A stretch of DNA of 64,000 nt from Acanthosepion esculentum (lineage: Eukaryota > Mollusca > Cephalopoda > Sepiida > Sepiidae), in assembly GCA_964036315.1 (NCBI GenBank), contig OZ038492.1, positions 34,135,118 through 34,199,117 of the forward strand. Direction: 5' to 3'. A model generated the notes under the pieces. The model was not told where the DNA came from. It ran no database searches and saw only the letters and a list, made by a program, of their open reading frames with translations. Shown in pieces: positions 56,440 to 64,000 of the stretch (within the stretch, counting starts at the first letter, position 1; every line of letters starts with the position of its first letter). The translations under genes were made by a program, and so were the position numbers.

Positions 56440-57200
56440 TACGTGGTTTTATGTGTATATGTATTTGTATAGAGATGTATGTATGCATATATATGTATAT
56501 ATGTATTGTAGAACATATGTAAAGTATGTATATATAGGTGTATTTGTAAGTTTAGGTCGGCATGTTTGTATATATATAATATGTATGTGTCATGTATATA
56601 GGATTGCATGTGGTCTGTGTATATATATAAATGTAAGTATTTGTGAGTTCGTATATGTAATATGTGTGAATAATAAATACGTATGCAGGTATAGGTATTT
56701 ATGGGTATAGATCTGTTATATATATATATAAAGTATTCTAAGGGAAGGACTTAAAGTTCTTTTATTAATGTTTTATCTTATTGTCTCTTAATATTCTCTA
56801 ATTAGAATTGTGAGATTGAAATGTTTTTATCATCTGGAGGTAATTTCATTTTAAATTGATAATTTAAATATGTTACTCTTTAACTATCAATATTGATAGT
56901 AAAATATTAAAATTAGAAATATTTGTTTTGATATTTAAACACTTAAGTCATCACCTAATGTTAAACATTAACTGTGAAATTTAAGGAAAAATTTAAATAG
57001 ATATAAATATGTGTAAATATTTGAAAATATATGTGTAAGTATTGATATATGAATATACATAGGTACTTGTGTATATGGATACATGTGTACGTGCCTATGT
57101 GTGTAATTGCACATATAAATAAATAAATAAATGAATGTATGTATATGTGAGATTTACATAAGTGTATGTGTGGTGTATATATATATATATATATATATAC
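56440..57200. repeat. TA/TG-rich degenerate microsatellite region
   Basis: Runs of TATATG, TGTATG and (TA)n, especially 56717-56733 and 57177-57200. Open frames here (56340-56710) are artefacts of the repeats. Confidence 0.8.
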
Positions 57201-58040
57201 GATAGAACAAAATCTTTAATATTGACTTCAAATCTTACTCCATCTTAATTTAAAACCTAAACTTTAAGTAAAAAAGATTACCCATCTAAAAAGTCACAAA
57301 TTACATTCATGAATTAGATTCAAACTGATAGAGATGTTACCTCTAACAATCATTTACAATATTAAAAGATTACTATCGGTAAACTGTTATATTTTAAATT
57401 AATTTTTTTTAATGTACTTTCTATGAATGTGTTTTTAAATATACTATTTAACTCATTAAATCCCTAAATTATTTGTAAAAGAGTTAAATATTTAAATTGC
57501 TAGCAAACATCAAATTAATTTCTTTGTGGATTTTTTAAACATTTAAATTACTATCAAACATTAAAATCTGTTTTTTTACATAAATTGCTAAAAATTACCA
57601 CCCCTCCTCTTCCTTCGTAAAACCTAATTACAGCTTCTTTCTCTTTACTTCCCCCTTCTTTCTTTCTTTTTATTTTTTCTCTCTTCTTCCCCTTCCCTTT
57701 CAATATATCACTTCTGTTAAGTTAACCAATTAAATAGGTCAATGTCTGGTCCCTCCTCTCCTAATACTAAGTATGATAGATAGAAATATTAAAATAAACC
57801 TTCTCTAAACTCGATCATGTCTCTCACACCACTCCTCACTATCCTCTCTGTTAAATTACATAAACTTAATACTACCTGTCAAAAGTGTAAATTTTCATTT
57901 CATTTTTCGTTTCACCTTTTTGAAGTGTAGTCTGATGATCCAGCGTCCTTTAAAAGGGCTATGGTGAAATAAAATATTACATAGAGCCTTAAATTGGTCT
58001 GTTTTTCTTTAAAATATATATATATATATATTATATACAT
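57200..58040. other. Downstream sequence, nothing recognised
   Basis: Includes a pyrimidine-rich stretch at about 57600-57720 and a (TA)n near 58014-58052. Confidence 0.35.
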
Positions 58041-58500
58041 ACATATATATATATACACACATAAAAAAAATTGCTTTAAAAATAAGCTTTTCAAATTTTG
58101 ATTATTCATTGAAAAAAAAATTTTTCTTAAGACAATAGTGTCCTTAATAAAAAAATTTTTAAATAATTTCATCCATTTATGAATAAATGCTGAAAGTTTC
58201 ATTAAAATCTGACAATGATTTGATTTTTACAAGTATTTCCAAATCAATGTGTTTTGCACTGGGGGGAAAAAAAGCGCAAAAATACTAATCATAAATATTA
58301 CGTTGACTGCTGATACGAAAAAAACAAATTTTTTAAACAAATTATCGAATGCGCTAGAAAGGATTAAAAAAATGAATAAAATAATAAAAAAAATATTTTG
58401 GTCTTTCCTTTTAATAATAACAATCATTTTGACAATAAAACTTTGTTTTTATCAAATTTGGGGCCTTTTTTTTTTTTTTCATCATGCTATACAGTTTTTT
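58040..58500 (+). repeat. Dispersed repeat G, copy 2
   Basis: Matches 5860-6500 without the SINE: TTTATGAATAAATGCTGAAA, GATTTTTACAAGTATTTCC and TTTCCTTTTAATAATAACAA. Confidence 0.55.
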
Positions 58501-58739
58501 TTTCAGCAAAATTGGAGGTATCTACAAAAAAGTGACCTAAAAATGCAACACAAATATAATATAAAACTGAATCTGAGCTGTGAGAATTAATTTGGGAATA
58601 ATTAACATTTCAAGGAGGATTTTTTTTTTTTCTCCAGTCATTTTCTTTTCTTTTTAATTGGTATCATCCCCAAGCTTGGCAGTACAGCAAGGATGTGGAT
58701 GAATTAGGAACAGAAACAATATTAATGAGTAGAAAGAGT

Positions 58740-58960
58740 AAATAGCAATCAGGAGGACAGTAGATAGCGATTGACATTGCATTTAAATTTTTGCAGATTA
58801 ATGGTGGCTGGAAAGTATGGAGCTAGAAGGGAGTTACGCAAATGAGACGTGCAAGAAAAGAAACTGCCAGCATAGAAGTTACGGCTACATCTATCCAGCT
58901 CAACTGTAAATAGTATTGCATTTAAATTCATACAGTCTAGCTACCATAGCAAAGAGATGG
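58740..58960 (-). pseudogene. LINE ORF2 C-terminal relic
   Basis: The minus frame reads RNFYAGSFFSCTSHLRNSLL, then NLQKFKCNVNRYL, matching the SFFPRTSxLWNSLP...NLxxFKxxVNRHL signature. Confidence 0.65.
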
Positions 58961-59164
58961 TTGGCTGATAGAAGTGTGCAAATGTGTGCATGAAAAAAAA
59001 AAAACGAAATGACAATCAGAATAAGAATTTTTTTCTTCTTATAATGAATACTGAGTATAAATCAATTCCTCGACAATGTTCAGAAAATAATCCTGGGTTT
59101 TATTCCAAAAGGTTTTTTTCTCAATTAAAGTAGTGAGGTCAGACCATTTTGAAATATAACTTTA

Positions 59165-59460
59165 ATAACACATGGCACAGTGGATAAAGACGTTGGTTAG
59201 ATCCAGTGACAGGATCCAAAGAGTGTGAGTTCAATACCCGGTTAAGGCAGTGGAGAACTTTCAGAGGGAAAATTAACAGGAGATAACTGACATCCATTAA
59301 ACATGGCATGTGGAACTAGAACAGTCTACCCCAGTGAGTGAAATAAAGGGTTCAGTTCAACATTCCAACCCCCTTGAAGAAGGCCGGAGCGTACAACGGC
59401 CGAAACGTAATAAATCATGGCGACAAAGATGAGGACAATAGTCCGAATAATGTAAATAAT
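59165..59460 (+). repeat. tRNA-derived SINE, family B (best copy)
   Basis: Head with A-box-like TGGCACAGTGGATAAAGACG and B-box-like GTGAGTTCAATACCCGG. Body with CTTGAAGAAGGCCGGAGCG, tail with GACAAAGATGAGGACAATAG. Confidence 0.82.
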
Positions 59461-59464
59461 GAAC

Positions 59465-60199
59465 TCTAATATGGATTTAAAGATATTTCAGGGGATATTG
59501 TAATTGTTTCTGGGAGTTCATATTTTTTTCCAAGTTTACCTTTTCACTAATTTCCAAATTTAACTGGCTGCCAAAACAGATTGACTTTGTTATAACATTC
59601 TGTCTAGGAGTTGAATGTAGGTTCACTCAGGAAATAAGAATTGAATGAAAATTTATTGTATTTCTTGGGATTTTTTTTCTTATGCAATTCAATGAAATTT
59701 GAAAGAGCAGAAACGTGTTTGTTATTTTTTTTTTCACAAAAGTAAATTTAAATTTATTAACAAAACAAACTCTGAACCCAAAACTTTATGTATAACCAAT
59801 ACTTTGAATTTTTTTTTTTTTTTTTTTTTTTTTCATGGAAAGAATGGTACACGCACAATTTTGGGTTTCAAATCTTTAACAATAATAATTGTCTTTTGTC
59901 AGTTACTGGTTGAAATTTTACTTTAGGATGCTGTCCACATCTAGGGATATCTTGTCTTGTCCGAGACATGGACAGTGGAATGAGAATGATCATATTTCTC
60001 TACCTTATTTGAGTGTGAAAGAAATTTGATTAAAATCTGTCTATGGAAAAAGATGAGACCCCCATATTCCACTATATATTGTGTCTATAGAATAGTTGTG
60101 TATTATGAAAACCTGCAAAATTAAATAATTTCTAACCATATTTCATACTGACAGGGTAGCAAAATTATTCAAAGTGGTTTAAAACAAAAAATCTAATAT

Positions 60200-60234
<35 letters not shown>

Positions 60235-60475
60235 TAATATGTTCTAAATTAAAACTTACACCCTTGTCCAAATTAATTAAAACAACCGCTTTAGTTTCCT
60301 TTCTTTCACCATACGGTCAGTTTTAGATCCACTGGAGTGACAGGGTGAAATCGATTTCTATTTTGTTTCCTCAGATTAGGGCATTTGCAGTGGTGTTCAA
60401 TAATATAAATTTATTTTCGGAATGTATGATGAAATTTGTTTGGCCTTGAAAAATATTGCGTCGTCTGTGATTTGC
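59465..60475. other. Downstream sequence, nothing recognised
   Basis: Long poly-T runs at about 59809-59833 and 60201-60227. The segment 59940-60010 contains TATCTTGTCTTGTCCGAGAC, vaguely like a part of the inverted SINE pair at 61785. No gene seen. Confidence 0.35.
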
Positions 60476-60479
60476 ATCG

Positions 60480-60740
60480 GATTTTCATCATGCCCAGACA
60501 CTATTGTCTCAACTGTTGATTAGTTGTCCTACAGCCATTGTCTGCGATGGACATTACTCCAAGGAAGCATACAAAAATTGAACACACTGGCAAGCCTTAC
60601 CAGTGAGCAAATCAAAGTACTATAGACTGGCCTGGAAACTCTTGATTTAAATCCAATTAATAAGAAAAACTGAGAATCTGTGGTCAATCCTCAAGGAATG
60701 ACTTCATGGAATGTACATATGAAGTACTAACATGTGCACT
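60480..60740 (+). pseudogene. Tc1/mariner transposase relic
   Basis: Translated fragments include DWPGNS, followed by an out-of-frame remnant equivalent to LNPIxKxENLWSILKE. Heavily decayed and no terminal repeats identified. Confidence 0.5.
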
Positions 60741-61215
60741 GGGTCATGTTTCATTGGAAAAATATGAAAAAAAAGTAAATAATAATTATTTGTTTTATTT
60801 CAATTAATTTGCACAAGAGTGTAGCTTCATTTGGTCAATATTATTGAGACATCTTTCTTATCAATTTCTTCTTAAATCCTTTTGGCTTTTGGGATACTTT
60901 GTACAAGCCAAATGAAAAATGTAGAAGTTGACCAAAAGAAAATGAAAAACCAATGCAAAAACTGGACTTCTTGAAATGCTGACATAGTAAATTTGCAATT
61001 TTATATTTTTAGTGTTCCAGCCACCTATAGGAGAGTTTAAATCTTGAAGTTGTATTTCACTCGTGTCATGCAATGTATTATTCATGTTATTCTTTTATTT
61101 GTATTGATGAGTACATCATCAATTGAACTATCCAAATAAAATTTTACAAGAAAACTTGTCAAGATATAAATGGAAAAAATAAATAAATAAAAGGAAAAAA
61201 AATGTTTTCCAGTAA

Positions 61216-61583
61216 TATAGGGTGACCCCAAAAAAACGGGAACTTTTTAACAATCCAATAAAACGAAGAGTGATGGAAGAAAAATATTTAATTCATAGTA
61301 ATTGAAACCTTAAAACATGCCATTTAAGAAACAATGATGGAATTTTCATTTTTTTAAAATTATCTCCTGTAGATGGTGTCCTGTACGAATGCATTCTTGA
61401 AATCTGCTGTTGAGACCCCTATTTACTGATGCAACATCTCAGCTGGGATATTGTGAATTTCATTCTTGTTACTAAAATGGCAAAATGTTTACTTGCTCAA
61501 GGTCACTGTCTCGCAGAGTTGCCACTTGCTCATGTCTGGCAATACGCACTTCAAAAATTCCCGTTCTTTTGGGTCACCCTATA
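61216..61583 (-). mobile_element. Mariner-type MITE with transposase tail (~368 bp)
   Basis: Terminal inverted repeats: left TATAGGGTGACCCCAAAAAA, right (complement) TATAGGGTGACCCAAAAGAA, then CGGGAA in both, with TA at the edges. The minus-strand interior reads EIHNIPAEMLHQ, then STADFKNAFVQ. This resembles the last part of Tc1/mariner-like transposases (IPxEMLxxVMxNFxxRLxxCI), so it is an internal-deletion derivative. Confidence 0.82.
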
Positions 61584-61624
61584 TTTGTTTTAAATTATGA
61601 CATTGTTTGAATTTCTTAAATGAA

Positions 61625-61784
61625 ACGTTTTCATTATTTATGTCTGGACTAATATCCTCATCTTTGTTATCACATTTTGGCCATTGTAGCTTCTGGCCTT
61701 CTTTCGGTGTCTGGCGAACTGAACCCTTTATTTAATCTATGGGGATAGATTGTTCTCATTCCTCTGTCCATGTCTAGGACAAGA
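61625..61784 (-). repeat. SINE, family B (left arm of inverted pair)
   Basis: Contains CTAATATCCTCATCTTTGTT, TTCTGGCCTTCTTTCGG and GAACTGAACCCTTTATTTAA. The head is missing and it meets the next copy head to head near 61785. Confidence 0.75.
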
Positions 61785-61785
61785 C

Positions 61786-61965
61786 AAAATATTCTTAGAC
61801 ATGAGTGCAGCAGAAAAAGAACAACTAACCCCATAGATTAAGTAAATAGTTCAGTTCAAAATTCCCTGAAGTTTATCTGAATTGACAGACACCTGAAGAA
61901 GGCTGGAGAGTTCAACAGCTGAAATATTGATAAAAAAAGGTAGGGACATTAGAACATAAATGGTA
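61786..61965 (+). repeat. SINE, family B (right arm of inverted pair)
   Basis: Contains AAATAGTTCAGTTCAAAATT, CCTGAAGAAGGCTGGAG and CAACAGCTGAAATATTG, in opposite orientation to 61625-61784. Confidence 0.75.
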
Positions 61966-62081
61966 ATGCCTCATTTGAGAAATTCTAACAGAAGCATTTT
62001 CATTATTGATTTTTGACTACTTTGTTGCTGCTTCCCCTTTTTTCTCATTGTAACACAGGTCATTTTAAATTCAACACTTAC

Positions 62082-62177
62082 AGGAGCCGTCTTGAATAAG
62101 ATTTCAACTTGTTTTCCATTTCCTTTGGTATCTGCCTGATATAACTTATACTTTACCAATTTGGCCACAGAGACCAT
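62082..62177 (-). CDS. Candidate coding exon of an unknown gene
   Basis: Minus strand: ATG at 62175-62177, 32 codons (MVSVAKLVKYKLYQADTKGN, then GKQVEILFKTAP), ending at a consensus donor GTAAGT (62081-62076). The amino-acid mix looks protein-like and less AT-biased than chance frames nearby. AACAG precedes the ATG, so it could also be an internal exon. I do not recognise the protein and saw no partner exon. Confidence 0.25.
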
Positions 62178-62257
62178 GCTGTTTATTTAAATCATTGAAT
62201 GTAAAACAACCTGAGTGTTGGGTTAAAAAAAAGAAAAGAAAAACTAATGAAAATTTG

Positions 62258-62263
<6 letters not shown>

Positions 62264-62300
<37 letters not shown>
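62264..62300. repeat. (TA)n microsatellite
   Basis: About 18 TA units. Confidence 0.95.
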
Positions 62301-62305
<5 letters not shown>

Positions 62306-62612
62306 TACGTTAAAAATAACTGATAATTTTTCTTGTGTTCATACAAGTGTTTTCATTTCTGTACACAAAGTGGGACAAGCAATTAAAAAATAAAAATCAT
62401 CCTAGATAGTGGCTAAATGTACAGCCGAAAGTGCTTGGATTTGCAGAACTTTTGGACAGTTTTTACATACTTTGTCCCCGGAAAAGAAAACACTTGTACA
62501 AACACAAAAAAAGTTAAATAAAAAGTTTAATCGCAGTACCTTGTCAGTTGTCTTTAATGAAACTTGTATAAAAGAGGGATTGATGCCCAAATACACACAG
62601 ACACATATATAT

Positions 62613-62615
<3 letters not shown>

Positions 62616-62691
<76 letters not shown>
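62616..62691. repeat. (TG)n/(TA)n microsatellite
   Basis: (TG) then about 30 TA units. It produces spurious Tyr-Ile open frames on both strands. Confidence 0.95.
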
Positions 62692-62694
<3 letters not shown>

Positions 62695-62699
62695 AATGG

Positions 62700-63932
62700 T
62701 ATAACTTAAAAATGATTACAAATGTAACAGATTGCTGAATAAATTTTCTAAGCAGTTTAACTTCTTTTTTTTGTGGCTGGAGATAAAAGCCATTATCTTG
62801 AAACTTTTTCACCATCAGAATGTATCATAGAAGAAAATGGACTCTGCCACATTAAGTTGTAGATCATTGGAATGTCTAATTTAAAATGTGTATTCATATG
62901 AATGTTGTTAGGCTTTACTTTCTTCATATATTTGTCACATGTACCCACAGCTGAAGGTTTTAAGCATTTAATAATTATAAAATTTTTGTTGTGATGTGTG
63001 AAAATCAAAGTCTCGTACTTGAGTGACTCTTTCTCCATAATGGAAGGACTTTATTATATAACTTAAGATATTATTTTTAGTGGATAGCTGTGTTTGAAAT
63101 AGACACCCTGATTTTTTTTATTATTTTAAACTGTGTATTATGTCAGTGATACAATGGACACCCACATAGAAATGGAAGAGATGGTTTTATTTCAATCTGA
63201 TGTGTTTCCATTTGATAGCAAGCAGAAGGTTCGTTTTGAAGTTCAGTCTTTTAAGTGGCATCCACTTTGACTAAAGGGGAATTGAGAAGTAAAGGAGTGG
63301 ATGAGAGTTTCTTAGAGATCAAGTGACAACAAAGTCAGAAATAGGCTGTATCTGGGTGTTGGTCTATATTAACAGTCATGCTTGAAACTAATTATAAGGC
63401 ACTATTCAATTTTGCTTGATCATCGATAATAATATATATATTATCATCAATTTGAAATTGTGATGATTATAATACAAGATAATTGTTCCACTGTCAAAAA
63501 TGACATGAATATCAGACAATTCAATGTATCTATTTTAAATCTGATCATCCCTGTTCCTTAACCTGTATTTTAACTTGTTCAGTCTTTAAAGAAAAAAATC
63601 ATTTCTAGGTCACCCTATCGGCTCATGTTTAATTCTTCCTTCTTTCCTTGCCCTCTCTCTCACTCTCTTCCCTTCTCTCGCTTTTTCTCCCCTACCCAAT
63701 TTTTTTAATAACCTTATTAAAAGAGGAAGAAAGAAAAATATAAATTTCAATAATTTATATTTTTCTTTCTTCCTCTTAATATAGAAATTTTTCCCTTTTC
63801 TTTTTCCTCTCCCTTTTCCTTTTGTCTGGATAAATTGACTCCATTTATTAAAGAACTTGGGTCTGAAGAGATGAATATTTGTATATTCATGAAATAAATT
63901 ATAACAATGGATTTTTAAGGATGATGTACTCA

Positions 63933-63963
<31 letters not shown>

Positions 63964-64000
63964 CTAGCAGCCATACCAGCTGGTCGATCAGAAGAAGCAT
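62700..64000. other. Right-end sequence, no gene recognised
   Basis: The open frame 62793-63038 (minus) has no recognisable domain. A pyrimidine-rich tract at 63630-63700 and (TA)n at about 63938-63963 follow. Nothing else supported up to the window edge. Confidence 0.35.

Noticed and set aside
62402..62815. Open frames of 109 and 137 codons on opposite strands
   Set aside because: Both depend on the (TA)n/(TG)n tract translating as Tyr-Ile repeats; no recognisable domain on either side.

Overview
This window is AT-rich animal DNA with intron-split genes, long introns, many microsatellites and dense transposon debris. Two genes are recognised. The gene architecture, the several tRNA-like SINE families and the repeat load fit a mollusc, most likely a cephalopod such as an octopus. 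That taxon call is inference from overall character and was not tested by a search.

Layout: (1) 899-7298, minus strand, holds the first two coding exons of mitochondrial enoyl-CoA hydratase (ECHS1); the rest of the gene lies beyond the left edge. Its 6.1 kb intron holds SINEs, a LINE relic and older repeats. (2) 7300-24000 is the ECHS1-BORA intergenic interval. It is a nest of LTR-type repeats containing at least six solo LTRs with clean 4-bp target duplications. Three of these sit in two paralogous host repeats that preserve the matching empty sites. (3) 24000-26750 lies upstream of the BORA coding start and carries a perfect 34-bp hairpin, a hAT-like MITE and a SINE. (4) 26823-50540, plus strand, is a complete ten-coding-exon BORA gene (protein aurora borealis, the Aurora A/Plk1 mitotic cofactor), predicted at 718 residues. 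Its introns contain a decayed Helitron with a PIF1-like helicase, a Tc1/mariner transposase relic, two Helitron deletion derivatives, LINE reverse-transcriptase relics, inverted SINE pairs and another solo LTR. (5) 50541-64000 is BORA 3' UTR and then gene-poor DNA with duplicated blocks, SINEs, a mariner MITE, an inverted SINE pair and long (TA)n tracts. One candidate coding exon (62082-62177, minus) is weak.

ECHS1 and BORA are divergently transcribed and have unrelated functions: mitochondrial fatty-acid and branched-chain amino-acid oxidation, and mitotic entry. About 19.5 kb separates their coding starts, so a shared promoter is not evident. No rRNA, functional tRNA, CRISPR array or operon was seen. 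All splice sites were read by eye from consensus and reading phase.
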